The translations under genes were made by a program, and so were the position numbers. Under the pieces are notes generated by a model. That model had not been told where the DNA came from. It worked only from the letters and a program-made list of their open reading frames with translations, and did no database searches. From Edolisoma coerulescens (taxonomy: Eukaryota; Chordata; Aves; Passeriformes; Campephagidae), in NCBI GenBank assembly GCA_013397115.1, contig VWZW01007171.1, positions 1,120,661 to 1,184,660 of the forward strand: a stretch of DNA of 64,000 bases. Reading direction: 5' to 3'. Each line of letters opens with the position of its first letter. Position 1 is the first letter of the stretch. Below, piece by piece: positions 50,401 to 64,000 of the stretch.

Positions 50401-53400
50401 TTCAGTTATAAAGAGAGAGGTGTATGTCTGCATAAACGTAGGCGTACCTGAGTACGGTTTCAGTCATAAGAAATGGAAGGATTTGCATGTTTGCGTGCGT
50501 ATGTGTGTATGAAAGGCAAGTGGGGAAGGCTGTGGCAGCAGGCTGAGTATGTGAACAGGGACAGTAACGAGGTGATGTGTGTGGGCAGAACAAATGGTAC
50601 TGGTGTCACTGAGGACACTGGCCTTGCCTTGGCTCATGCAGTGCCTTCCCCTGCTGAGCAGCCTGCTCTTCCGGCCCCTGAGAAATTGCATCATCTCCTT
50701 CTGAAGGCAAACAAAGAGCTGAGTTTGCACACAACAGGAAAGAAACACAGAACAGGTAATTTTTGTAGAATGTAACGATTTGCATCAGATATGATGAGGT
50801 CACAGAAAGACATTTTGAATTTATTGTATCCAACAGCTCAAACAGCTTAGTACACTTAAGATGAAGACAACTGGCTAGCTTTCATATCAAGGAGACACTT
50901 CCATACTCTGCATGTCTGCAGGAAATAAAATGAAATTAAGAGTTTAAAACTTTCTCGTGCTCTCTGGAAGCAGCCAGCCAGAGGATTATTACTGTTCATT
51001 GCCAGCCAAACTTCAAGTTCCATTTGCAGAGCCAGAGAAGAACTCCAGGACGATCACTGAAGCATTATCCATGCTTTTGTAATCGAGTGGCAAGTTTCCT
51101 ATGTCATAAAAGCAGCTGGAGACTGCTTATTTCCAAATGCCCTGATGCCAAACTTGTTTGTCCCAGTTTCAGAATGTTACAGCAAAACAAAGCCAATTTG
51201 CACACTTTATTTTCTAGTTTTCTGCTACACTTTCATCTTTACTAGCCTGTTTTGCACTACCAATTGTTAACAAGTGAAGATGATTTTTACCACAAAGGTA
51301 GTTGTTCAAAAGTTAGTTTTGGAGATATCCATTAACTAATTTTGTCTACTGCTAGTATGTAAGACATTCGGTGACACCTCTGCTTTTGAACTGCCTGTAA
51401 AAATCCATATATAATAGAAAAGGAAAAGCATATATACAATAAAAGAGATACATCAAAATTATTTGTGTTTTGCTTGTTTAATGCCAATCTTGCTTGTAAA
51501 AATTCCATCATTTTATTTGACCATGAAAGTGTTAAAAGCATTCTACCTTTACTCATCATAACACGCAGAATTATTCTTTTTTTTAAAGTTTTTAAAAAGT
51601 AAGGGAAAGCAACAGTGGTGAGAAAAGTCTGTCCTCTTTCAGCTGATGTTCTGCCAATACTTAATTGTCATTATTCTGCAAACATTGATAGACACTATCT
51701 ACCAACTAATCTTACTGTTTCCATACACTGAGGAATTAGAATAATAACTGTACTTAATAAACAAATAATTTTAAACCACATATAAATATCTGTAGTACTT
51801 AGTTCAAGAAAAACATATGTATCCACTGAGAGATTCATTCAGGTGCAGATTCATTCAATGGTCCTGCCTCTTCTCATTTCCAAAGCTGAAGTCTTCTATG
51901 TGGCTTAGACCGAATGAAAATCTTCACACAGCTCTAGGCTGTATTTTTCTTTAAAGTGTTATGTCACTTTAAAAATCCTGCGACAGTTCCTATCTTTCCA
52001 GGAATATCTAAAAATTCAACAGTTGCGGTTCTGTATCTCAAGGTTCTTTGTATTATCACCGTATGTATCACCACCACCATTATGTTCGTTCTTTGACACC
52101 AAATCAGGCCTGAAGACATGGACAACTGCTTTCCAAGGAAAGTAACCACATTAACATGAACTTTTATTTAGTGCTGAGCTAGTAAAAAAAACCAACCTAT
52201 TTTTGTAAAGATAACTGGTACACGGACTTTTAGTTCCCTCCTGAGCCTCTAATTTTTCCTTGTCTTTCAGCCCGTAATGAAGGATTTCCCCACATGCTTC
52301 CTTTTAAATGTCACAGAAAAGCAACTGCTTATTTTAAAAAAAGCACAATAAAAAGGTCTGTCTCTATAATTTAAAATAAAATGCCATCATGGGACTAAAT
52401 TTGAACTCTATCCACTTCATGATGTGTACAAGGTCACATAACTCCCCAAAGACAAATTGCCTTAGGACAGATACATCTTTTGTCAGTGAAAGGAAAGACT
52501 CACACAAACCCACAAACTGTCTCTCAAAACTAAACTGTCTTTTTTGCAGCAATAAATTAACATTCAGTTCAGGAGATCATCTGTGTTACAAATGCCAAAA
52601 CAAACCCAAACTAAATAAGGAGACACTAGTGATGGAAGCTAGATCCTACAATCTGCTTTGTTCTGGTCTCTGGCAATTAGAGAGAAGAAGTATTTCATAG
52701 CCTACAAGCTCCAGGGTAAAGTAACTGGACTTACCCTGTAATAGCTGCCAAGCTCTGACTGGTCTGTGCCCTCCTCAAATACTTAACTTCCAAGAGACCA
52801 GTTCTCACTGTTCTGCCAGGAACGGATTGCAGCAATTCAGAGCCAATGAACGGTGTTGTCATGAAAGGACATCTTCTATAGGAAGAAAATCCAGGAGGCT
52901 GCCTGTCTCCAAGAGGGGACAGAAAATGCCTTAAAACACCTGTTGTGGTATAACCTGCTTCTTTTCAGTTCACTTCTTTGCTGTGAAAGTACATCAGACA
53001 TGACAGTGATAGTGCTTTTGCTGGAGCTTAAGGCAAGGATAATCAGGCATTTCCAGCAAAGTTCACACTTTCCAGCTCACTGAGTTGTTCAGTGATGGCA
53101 AAAGTCTGCCTATGCTCTTCTACTGGGGTTTGGTGGGCTTGTAGGCTATCTTAGCAATGCTTTTTACAAGCAGATTTTGCTTTTAAAGGGTAAAATTATG
53201 AAATGTGCTAGACAGTACTAGAAACAGAAGTCCTGAGTGGGTTAAAAATAGTAGAGGAAACACTGATGGCAGTTCCACCATAATCCCTTTCTAATGTCTT
53301 CTGAAGAAAAGACAACTGGCAAAGCATCTCATCTGCTGTAGTCAGCAACATCAGACAATTGCAATGGAGTTTCCTAGGATGGGACTCTTTTCCATTTACA

Positions 53401-56400
53401 TGGTATAGACTAAGCTTTTACTGTAAATGGTATCAAATTTCACTATGTAACTAGCTGAAAACACCTCAAATACTTCACTGCCTCAGCTTTATAATCTTAC
53501 AGCTATTCACATTTGGAGGTTTATTCCATTTTATTATCATTGGCACAGTTACACAAAATTGGCACCTTACAGTGATCCTTAGGCATAATCACTTAGACTG
53601 AATCTGGAAACTGAGTCATGGCTAAAAATTGATTTGAATAGAGCTTTATTCATTTAAGCTGGGGGATGAACAGTTCCAGAAGTGGAGCATGGAGTCCACT
53701 TCTTTGATTACTTTGATTTTCAGTAACTGCATTGCTGTAATTTCTCAGCAATATCCAACAGTTCCTTCATGTGTTCCTGTAAATAATTTTAGTAAAAACA
53801 GTAATTTCAGTAGAGTGTAACTGCTGGGCAATTACCTCTTTTACGGAGAGACATTTGCAAATGTTTGAGAGAAATGAGACTGAAGACTAGCAAAAGGTAT
53901 TTCAATAATTAACTATTATAAAATAGAAATTTCCTTAAGGGTCTGTGTGAAAAAAAAGTAATATACACTATATGAACAAACTGTAGAGCACAGAACATTA
54001 TTTAAGTGGCATAAGCTCTCTATTAAACCCCTTTTACTTCTTGCTGAAGAAGCTTAAAGGTAAAGGGACAAACTGCAAGTCTCATGGCTTCTCCTAAAGC
54101 TCTGGAAGGATGTGCACTTACTACTGAAGACAGCCTGATTTCTTATAAGGCAATATAGAATGCAATTTTTCTTGATACTGATTAAGCCACCAGGGAGGTG
54201 CTAAACTCCTTTTATTTCCACCAAATGGCAACTTCCAGGGATGCTCATAACCTGACATTTCATTCCAATGAGTCTCAGTAGTAGTTACAGTTGTTCAGCA
54301 CCTATCAAAGTTAAGTCCTTTGTCACTCTAAAGTAATTGTTTGGTTTCATTTTAACATGTACCTGGACATAATGTGAGATTTTCATCAATTAATGAAAAT
54401 ACTTATTAAATGCTATAATAAATGATACTTGTAAGGAATACATTCAACTGACCTAACAGATTAAAGGTTAAGACAATTTTAAAGAGGCTATCTTTGCTGG
54501 TAAGTCTGGTGGTTTAATTCTTCCTTAGAACTAACATTTATTTGTAAATTAAAAAAAAAAATTATATCTCTTTTTTTGGGGAAAAAATCTACCAATTTTC
54601 ATAAGTAATGAATAAGCACCTTATCTCCATCACGTGCCTAGAAACCCAGCATCTTTCTTCTGCTGCTCTTCTATTTGTAGACAACAGCATCATCCTGGCA
54701 ACAGTGAGACAAAACCCATTTACTGCTGATTAAGTTAAGCCAGCTTGCCTCTGCACTGCAGAGAAGCTGCCTCCATGTAAGGTGCTAAGGTTTACAAATT
54801 TTGTTGACATGAACAACAGAATGTGACACTGAAAAGAAGACTGACAGAACTAGAAATTTCTACAGTGAATACGTAGAAGATATTTTGTCCTTGGTGTGGA
54901 GGATGGCTGTATTCTCTCAGTTAGATATTATAGTACTAATACTTGCGATGCACCAACCTGTTCAGATCTGGACTATTTTAGGTAGATGAATACTTGGTAA
55001 GATTTCCTAGCAAAACTTGCTTTGTTGCGGTTTGTTTGGTTTTTTTTTCCAATTTAATACATTTAATCTTACATATCTTATGAAATATAATATCTCATGA
55101 AATTGAGACAGAAATACAAACTAAATGACATTAAATCACAGGTGTTTTGGTTCTCTGGTTGGTAGTGCAGTCATACATCTAACATAATTACATAATAAAC
55201 ATATATTAGTATATTTGAAGACAAACACATTTTAAAAACTTGCTCTTTGAGGATTTTTCCCCAGGTGATATTAGGATTAGTGATGGAATGTTCTTTTCTG
55301 CGATGCTGGAATTGGGAATACGAGTGGGCTTGAGTGTTGTTACAAGTGACACTTTTTACCAGTAAGGACATTTAGGTTATATTTTGCTTCGATTCTTTTT
55401 CTTTGTCAACAGATCTCTTCAACAAATTTTTAGTGTTAAGAAAATTTATTCTAACAGCACTGACAGAGATAGTAACACTAAAAATTTGATAAATAATTTA
55501 GAAACTTACCTACATTGCTACAGGGTCCTAATTTGTGGAGTTTAGACCTAAAGTTCTCTTAGTCAGGGAGTGTCTGTTCTGCTTCATTAGAAAATGTACA
55601 GGACACCGGTTATCACTATAATTGTGCTATAAACAATCAGCACAAGCCCCAAGATTTGCTACAGAAGCTGTAATATCCTATAGTTTATAGTAGCTATTTG
55701 CCTGCCATACAGACTCAGTGGAAAAGCAGCACTACGTTAAAATACCTATTCAAGAAGAGCATTTATGGTTTGGAAATTTAATTAATAACAGCTAATGCTT
55801 TTAAACACACTTCTTTTTTTTTTAAACAACCTAATCAAGTTAATGCTTGGGAAATCACATTTTAATGGGTGATTTTTGAAATGCATACCTTTTATGGTTG
55901 CATAATCTAGAAGCAAAGGCTAACACTCTGAAGCACATCCTGAAGCCCTGTTATTACAAACTTAAGAGCAGAGTCATTCAAGACAGTGTCAATAGTTGGA
56001 GGATAGAGATCTCCTGACTTTGAAAACAGGTCAGCCTACCTAAGATCTAAATGCCTTACTGGGTGCTTGATTGTCTTCTTTCACTTGCCCCCTTCTAAGA
56101 GTGGCAAAGAAGACTATACACCTAGCTCATGCAACTCACTTGGATGGACAAAGTTAGGTGTGACGAGCCTGGTCCCTGGATCTTAACATTTTGATATATT
56201 AAAAAAATGATAGGATCTGTATCTTCTATCCCTTTTAGGAGCAAACCTGCAAAGAGTAAGACAAAGTGCATATAAAGAGCACATTTTTGAAAACATTTCT
56301 GATTTACTGACAGGGTCTGGTTTCCAGTTTTATCTTCTCTGATACATACCGTATCTGTCTCTACACGGTCTCAGTTATGGTTCCCCTCAGAAAAGAATAT

Positions 56401-59400
56401 GGCATTCAACAAAACAATGAAGCTGAAAAATGGAAATAAATACATGATTTCTCACTTTGCAGAACTGGCCTCTTCATATATATTTAAGAAAGATTGTGTC
56501 TCAGGGGAAAATAAAAATAAAGCACCATAATTTCTGTGGGAGAGGCTACTTTCAGGTTTTTTACATGAAAAGCCCTACTAAAATCCAATATGCTCAGTTC
56601 TGCTGATAGTAGAAAGACCCAACAACAGTAAAATACTGAGAGAAGAATTCAGCATTTAACAGCTCTCATGTACATCTCCAACAGGAAAGAGAAACCTCAC
56701 AAATTGCTGAAATTATTTTTGAAAATGAATGCATTTAAAAACTAGTCACTCCTTCTAATTGATATAATACATCTAAAGGGCAGCTGAATACCAGACAGTT
56801 GTTACTGCCATGAAATTTTCATCTAGTAAGTGCGACAACTAACATCCTAACTGCATTTGTCTCATGCTAATGCTGAGTATCAAGAGACCAAACTGAGAAC
56901 AACCCATTAAAAACCTGAAGAGAAATTTAATATAGGAATAACAGTTTGCAGCCAGATGAGATTTAAGACTTCTCTTACCTCAAGTAGAAGGATACATGGT
57001 TTCAGCTTCTGTTGTCAACACTACAGATAAACATGATTCATCCCTAATAAGCACTGCAGGAAGTCAACTATGCAATCTTAATGATCCTAGACTCTTCTGC
57101 TAAAGTATACAGTTTGTAATTTCAAGCAGATTCCAGAATTCTATGTCAATTAGGATACCATGCAGAGCAACAAAAAAGGCAACGCCAGCTGCAGGCAGTC
57201 ATTGAATCTTATTGTCAATGCAGCAGTAAAAGAAATACTGTTCTATCAAAATGAAAACCATAAAACAAAGATAAGATGAATTGGGTCAGGACGTAAAGCG
57301 ATCCCAAATTGCCACCTTCAAATGGCTGAGTATTAAAGATCTTTGGGTAACTTACAAGTCAGCAGATTGGGAGTTGTCTAACTGGATGCCACCACCGGAT
57401 GTCACTGGTGCATCCACGTCAAGCCACTGCACGTGCATTTATCAGGCTGCACAGGTTGGAAATGGCAGTACTGGGAGTTCCAAATACTGTCACCGTAACA
57501 CTTTTCTTTAAGTTGCTTTTCACTTTTATCATCTCTCCAATTTACTCCAGAAGCTGAAATTACTCAGTAAGCCTCAATAATACTTGAAGTGAAGGAAGAA
57601 AATATAATTATAGCTAGCAACCGTACTGCTGCAATTATCCTAGTCCTAACATCATGTTTTGTTTTTCTTTAAAGTAGGTATAGCAGGCCTTCTGGAATAT
57701 CATCTGTTGTACTTAATCTTCTGTCTGCTCAAGATAGAATTGAAAATGTCCTTATTGTGTCCCAGCATCTTCATGTTCTATCACACCATGAATTTTACTG
57801 TCCAGGTAAAATGTGATACACGCTTACCACAAATCTAAACAGCAGCTTTTTGCAGTAAATTGGTCCCAACAGCTGAAGCTGGAAACCACCAAACTTTATG
57901 CACCTACTGTTACCTTGCTCTGGAATTCAGTCATGATACAAGCTTCCTTTCAGCTAAAATGATACCGCTATAATGAAAACAGCATTTTTGCTCTCCTCAT
58001 TATTTACTGTAGTCCAATAGCAAATCTAGAAAGAAGGGAAATAAACAGCCTAATCATGTAAGTGTTGTATTAAAGCATCCTCCTCTGCTGATTGGCTCTG
58101 TGAAGGAAGCAAACCCAGAAACTCACAAAGCAATGGATACTGGAGACCTAGATGCAGCCTCTACCCACAGCTAACAGGGCGCTTCCCTGGAAAACAGTTT
58201 CCTCCAAGAATCTCTTTTTGTAGATTAATAAGCAGAAAATAAGGGAAACAAAGTGTAGGCATAATGTGTTGGTTTTGACAATGGAACAAGGCTACCAGAG
58301 GAAACCCTCAGATATTTTGCTGTGCAGCAGATCCATAAAGGTGAGGAAAGGGGGCACAACATTGAGATGATGAATGTTGAAGATAGAACACTCTTCAAGG
58401 CAGTAAGATCGAAGCTATCTGTAAAGAATTACAGGGAGATCATGATACCAAGTTACTGAAGGTAAAATGGTAAAATAGCAGATGAAATTCAGTTCTAATA
58501 ATAAGAAGTGATGAACACTGGGAAAAGTAACTGCATATACAGAAAAACAGGGTCTAAATGAGCCATTACCACTCAGCCTCCCCCGCATTTTACCATGAGT
58601 AAAGTCTCCAAAAATATCAATCCAGTTCTCAGCAGCAGTCAAAAGGAACTAGACTTGGGAATACTACTGGTCCAGTTGTAGCTATGATGAGTTCTATATA
58701 AAGGCAATGGAATTTTGCAACCAGAGGTATCTCACATGGGTGGAAAAAACTAAAAAGCCTTCAGACTTTCTGACTCTTCTCTGGCTCTTCACAGTAGCAG
58801 CAGCCTTCAAAGCTTACTACAAGCTGAGAACAGTAATTTTGAGTTCAACGTAACTATGTCATACAGTTACACCATGTTGAGCAGAAGGGTAACTCTAATG
58901 CTAACTCTAATGGGTAGCTTTAAATGAGCTCTCCAAATACCCTTCGTGAACTTGCTTTGATGGAGAAAGAAGCCTCACACTGTCAAATATCCACAGATGT
59001 CACATACAGCCTTCCAGGTGAAACCATACAGAAAAAATCATTTAAGAATAGTAATCCACATGGAAAAATGATCCTACCTCATGTATTTTTCATCTGCTCC
59101 TACTACTCAAGCAATCCCTCAGCTTTACTGAGCTCCTGCATAGGAACAGCCTCTCCTCATACAACCATACGCTGCCACTGGAACCAGCTCATGCCAGGGC
59201 AGCAAACTAACACTTGGTGACCATCTGCTCAAGCTGCAAACAGAAGTGCTGCTCCGACAAGAACCATGCAAACTCCTGTATCTGCACGGCCGCCCATACA
59301 TTTAATACAATGTACCAAATGCCCTTATCACAGGTGTCTATGTGACTAACACTGAACAACCATTTTGACAAGAACAAACTATTTTCTTCTCAAATCAGTG

Positions 59401-62400
59401 GAGCTAAACCAGTATGAGCATTCTTGCTGATCAGCAACCGGGAAAAAATATTTTAACAAGGATATATATTAGTGCCTTGCTATTCCCAGGAACTAGAGAA
59501 AACGTGGCATATTACATGCAGGCATTCTCTCCCTACATCTAGTTCACACTCTTTTGGGTGTCTGTCTTTCAGATGGACAATAAGCTACAACCTAAGTGAA
59601 ATTCAGCATGCACATATAAAGAGATATTATTCAGACTACAGTGAGACATTAGATTCTGCTTCTTCATTTAGAAAACAGTCACTTCAATTTCTATGAGCTT
59701 TGCGTTCTTTTGAATTTATCTGCTTTCTACCCCCTCCAGCCCATGCAGGAAACAGCTATCTTTCCTTGCAGCCATGGCAAGGTCGCTTGCTGCAAACTGG
59801 GAAGAGAAAATTGGCTGCAATTACTGGATGTGAGCACAAGTACTCATTCTCCTCACTTGAGAAACTGAGCTATTGCTATCAATTACATGTATTTAGCTTT
59901 TCCCTGGCAAGCATAAATGCTTGCACACAGTAATTACAGCTGCTCTGATGTCCCCAGAAGGAAGAAGGGGAAGTAAAATATATGATAATAATTTGTTTTT
60001 ATAGCTTTCCAGTTAAGTTCTATGCTTTTAATTACATAATGTTACAATTAATAATTTAAAACATATTTTCATTTTTTTTAAACAGTGTTCTCTAGTGTTT
60101 TGTAAACTTAGGCCACAAAATACTCAAGCTTTGTAAAAGCTTCTCAAAATCTACTGCATTGCTTGTGTGCTCAGAATAAATAACTTGAGACTCATGGTTA
60201 AGCATCCTAACTGATTTGACTGACTATTTTTCATATATATGTATTATGTCTAAGAAATTGACCACTATAATTAATAAAAACGCAGTAAAATATATTATTT
60301 TATGCCACACACGTTTAGTAGTTAAGGCACAACTGAAATTTACTTACTAAGAGGTATTTCTCTGTACTAATTCTTTACGCACAGACTAGGAACCACAGCA
60401 TTTTTATATTCCTTATGTATGCTATATTCTTTTGCAGTCATTGATGCTACATGTTTAGTAACAGTAAGTTAATTATTAGGAATTGAACACAGTATGCAGT
60501 GGTATTGGTTTTTGTGGAAAAAAACAGCAAAGAAATTAAGTTATTTAGGTATGTTATGAGAGAAAGCAGCAATTATTCTTTTAAAAATTAAATCTTCAAT
60601 GGAATGGTAACTCAAAACTGCATATAAATTCTTGTATTTGTTAAGTGTGATATACCAGGGAAGATTAGTTGGGCTCATTAGCAGGTAACCATCCCTCCAA
60701 ATTCTGCTGAAGTTCTTTGAGGGAGCCAAGAAGAAAATCAACTTATTGCTCATTAACAGTGAAAAAACCCAAACCTGGTAAGTGTTACTAGGAAAGAAAG
60801 AGAAACCTCACCAGAAAATGTCATGATGCCATCCTAGAGATGCTGACTGACACCCCAGCTTTGGTGCTTCAAACAGTTCTGGGATTTTCATTCTCCTCCA
60901 CTCCAAAACACTGTAGGAGGAAGCGTACCAGTGACAGACCCTGCACTGACCCCAGAAGCAGTGAGGAGGAACCAGCACCCAGGACCTCATGCCCACACCT
61001 CATGCCACCTGCACTTCAGGTGTTCTACTTCTGCCCAGCTCTAGTGCAGTAGCACAACTGAACCCTGGCAGTGTCCCTCAGCCTAGGACTCAGCTGCCGG
61101 TGGGGCCAGACTCAGCTTAGCACAGCCCAGCTGTGCAACCGCTGCTCCAGTTTATTCATGAAGAGTGATAGGAAAGTGTAAAATACCACATTACCTACAG
61201 TTATGTGAGGTGAGAGAAGTGCAGAAAGCAGTGTAATTGTTGAGAAGGTAAAATACAGCAGCATGGAAATTCATGAGAAAAAAATAATGGTTTAGAACTG
61301 CCAGGTTTTAAAGGTTTAAAACCCCCAAGGTTTAAAACCCCAAGATTAAAAAACAGGACTTGGGAGATGGCAACTCAGGAACACTGAAGATAATAAATCA
61401 TCATTTCCCCACGTGGCAGATGCCCATTGTGGAACATCAGGACACATGAAACATCTTTTTGAGAGTGGTATTTGGTAGCTTTTTAGTTCTATCTATTGCA
61501 TACATTAACCAATAAATTAGCCTTTGTATTCCCAAACTGCATATATCCTGCTTGCAGAATCTCTTGAAGAACATGCAATGAGTCCCAAAGAGAGTATTCA
61601 TTTAAAATAAAGATGCATGTGAAGCACAAGTTTCACATCAGTTTCCTCAAAAGAAATTCAGTTTGTGTACTGCCTGTGCCTTTACAGGAAAAAAGGCAAA
61701 TCTGGCGATTGCTATCAAAGCTCACTCCACAGTAGGCATGTGTACCATGGATCTCACTACTGATTATGTAAGGATGCCAAGTTTCTTTGAATTAATTCAA
61801 AAGCAATTACATAACCAAGCAATACAGAAATCTCTAAAACACAATTAAGCCCAAAGATGGCAGCTGTGATTTGGGAATTCCCAAAGTATCAAATTTCTGG
61901 GGACAGACAGAATATTGTAGGAGTATATTATGCAAACTTTTCCCTTTTTTTGATACTCTTCCTTCCTTATATGTTATTTGAAAGTCCCGGAGAGAAAATA
62001 CTAGGCCAGATAGATAGACTATTTTAAAATCTTATGTAATTCCTGTTTCCACACAATTTTGATAGTATGTATTCCGTTTACAAACCACTAAATCTTATAC
62101 ATATGCCCCTTTGCATCCAAAAGAAATAAGCAGTCTTTTTTTGTTTTCCTTTTGTTTTCCTATTACAATGTACGAGCTTTTTCAGAGGTGGCTTCTTTGA
62201 CTTTACTTTGCTTGTCATGTCAAACTGTTGCTTCAGCCAGATGAATGACTCTGCTCAAGTACTACATAGAAGTTAGGTGATATTATATATATATGCTATA
62301 AAACTTCTTTATACACAGTAAGACACTCAAATGTCAGTGTCAAGACAAGCCAGGGTAACCAGGCCTCTTAGTGTAGCCACAATCACACTGGAATACATCT

Positions 62401-62555
62401 CTTCCCCACAAACTCAAAGGACTACATAACACAGACAATTTCCTTTCAAGACAGAGTATCTTTGTACTCTCTCCTGTTCACTCCGTACTAAAATGACAAA
62501 ACAAACTGAACATAATCCACACTTGTGTATTCACCATAAGCTTAAACTTCTAGCA
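50401..62555. other. Noncoding stretch, unique
   Basis: AT-rich sequence with no recognised gene, RNA or transposon. The part at about 60840-61150 is GC-richer and holds an open frame (60840-61052) with no family resemblance. Nothing else can be supported. Confidence 0.65.
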
Positions 62556-62559
62556 TCAT

Positions 62560-63622
62560 GATCAAATGCTGGCTGTGCGGGACACTGTCCCCTCCCAAGA
62601 ACTCAGTCCTGTGATTACACAAGCTCCCTGGCAAAGGGAGAATCAAGCTGGGAACAACAGGGTCACAGCTTCAGGCCATTCCCTCAGGTCCTGTCACTGG
62701 TCACCACAGAGCAGAGATGAGTGTCTGCCCCTCCTCTTTGCCTCACAAAGAAGCTGTAGACTGCAATGAGGCCTCCCCTCAGTCTCCTCTTCTCCAGGCT
62801 GAACAGATCAAGTGACCACAGCCACTTCTTGTATGGCTTCCCCTGAAGACTCTTTACCATCTTTGTAGCTTTCCTTTGGTGCTTTTTAATCGCTTAATAT
62901 TTTTCTTATACTGTGGCTCCCAAAACTACACAAAATATTCAAGGTGAGGTTGTCCCAGTGCTGAGCAGAGGACAATCCCCTCCCTTGCCTGACTGGCGAT
63001 GCTGTGCCTGATGCACCCCAGGACACCGGGGGCCCTCCTGGCTGCCAGGGCACTGCTGACTCAAATTCAACTTTCCCCAGGTCCCTTTCCACAGTGCTGC
63101 TTTTCAGCATCTCCTTCCCCAGTCTTTACATCGTTGCCTCATCCCAGGTGCAGAATCTGGCACTTGTCTTAGTTAAACTTCATACAACTGGTGATTGTCC
63201 AGCTCTCTAATTTGTCGAGGTCTCTCTGCAGGACCTCTCTGCCTCTGACGGAATCAACAGGTCCTCACAATTTAGTGTCATCAGCAAACCTACTTAATAT
63301 ACCTTTTATTCAAGTTATTTATGAAGATATTGAAGAGCACTGGCCCTAATAAAATGGAGCCCTGTGGAATGCCACTGATGAGCAGCCACCAGCCTGACGT
63401 CACTCCATTCACCTGTAACCTTTTGCACCCAAACCGTGAGCCAGTTGCTCACCCATCCCAGTATATGTCTGTCCAGCTGAGTGCTGGACATCTTATCCAG
63501 AAGGATCCTGTGAGAGACAGTATCAAAAGCTTTACTGAAATCCAAAAAGATGACATCAGCTGGCTTCCCTTGGTCAACTAGGCGGGGATAATTGGACAAC
63601 TTAGTTAAGTTCCGTAACATTT
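62560..63622 (-). mobile_element. CR1 LINE, about 1.06 kb, reverse-transcriptase C-terminal part and 3' region
   Basis: Read on the minus strand, this begins near 63620 and runs to lower coordinates. The frame at 63315-63620 encodes the CR1 reverse-transcriptase segment FLDFSKAFDTVSHRILLDKM followed by a GWVSNWL-like part. The plus strand shows well-known reversed CR1 text: GAGGCCTCCCCTCAGTCTCC, TTCTCCAGGCTGAACAGATC, GATGCACCCCAGGACACCGG and TTTATGAAGATATTGAAGAG. It is 5'-truncated and the frame after the catalytic part is broken. The exact 3' tail near 62.56 kb is worn. It lies in the same direction as CNTN1, upstream of the start exon. Confidence 0.93.
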
Positions 63623-64000
63623 TTTAATTCCCCAAAGTTTTAACATCAAGCATCTGCATAGGTAACTCTTAGAGCAATTTCTAACCCATCCAGGCTGCAA
63701 TTTTGGGAAAAATATACTGATGCATTATATAACTTGAGATCAGAGAGGAAAACAACCTCATCCAAACATCTACTTGCAGACAATCATTTGACACTCTTCA
63801 GTTTGGGGAGGCAGCCCCACTGGACTCCAGCCTAGGGAACTGACGTAGTCTAAAGCATGGAAGATCTGCAAAGAGCCTGAAGCACTCAGAACACACACAG
63901 ACAGGCCCAAGGTCTGGCCTCACTGCACTGCCAGCTTCCTGAGGTGCACTGCTGTGCCATGTTGTGATGTGTGGTGTAGGCATGGCCTAAATACTAAATG
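63623..64000. other. Noncoding end of the window
   Basis: Unique sequence after the CR1 copy. The short open frame at 63798-63983 resembles nothing known. No feature recognised. Confidence 0.6.

Noticed and set aside
50464..50833. Three overlapping open frames on both strands near 50.5-50.8 kb
   Set aside because: No similarity to known proteins and mutually exclusive. There is no support for choosing any of them.
1..64000. CRISPR arrays, operons, bacterial promoters, tRNA or rRNA genes
   Set aside because: The sequence is a vertebrate intron and intergenic region. I saw no regularly spaced repeats, no tRNA B-box with matching arms, and no rRNA text. A tRNAscan or Infernal run would be needed to exclude small RNAs fully.

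Overview
The window reads as a piece of a bird chromosome. It has long AT-rich introns and few repeats. It carries CR1 LINE fragments, including 3' ends with the typical avian TGATTCT tail, and one LTR-like block. A spliced neural gene on the minus strand encodes a protein very close to chicken contactin-1 as I recall it. The order of bird cannot be fixed from the sequence alone. There is one 55-base assembly gap (23198-23252) and one single N (10426).

The only protein-coding gene I can support is CNTN1 (contactin-1/F3/F11), a GPI-anchored Ig/fibronectin-III adhesion molecule of axons and glia. Twelve exons lie between 30499 and 588 on the minus strand. All have AG/GT borders and all phases join. 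Together they give 1659 coding bases, or 553 residues: the signal peptide, Ig domains 1 to 5, and the first half of Ig6. The rest of Ig6, the four FNIII repeats and the GPI signal lie beyond base 1. Each of Ig1 to Ig5 is encoded by two exons and bounded by phase-1 introns.

By region: 1-17070 holds eleven exons and mostly short introns, with one CR1 tail at 7.2 kb. 17071-30369 is the 13.3-kb intron 1, with a short telomere-like tract (22.64 kb), the assembly gap and the LTR-like block (to 24375). 30370-30499 is the start-codon exon. 30500-64000 has no recognisable coding exon. It should be the first intron or 5' flank of CNTN1 and holds three more CR1 copies, some simple repeats and a few GC-richer blocks. 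No promoter, CpG island, 5' noncoding exon, RNA gene or second gene could be identified with confidence.

Points worth following up: three in-frame ATGs at the CNTN1 start; direct joining of the signal exon to the Ig1 exon, without the short N-terminal segment of the long mammalian isoform; the LTR-like block with an internal degenerate repeat beside the gap; a CR1 copy that lacks its 3' end; and a possible TATA/splice-signal cluster on the plus strand near 33.2-33.5 kb. I found no convincing evidence of a new biological system.
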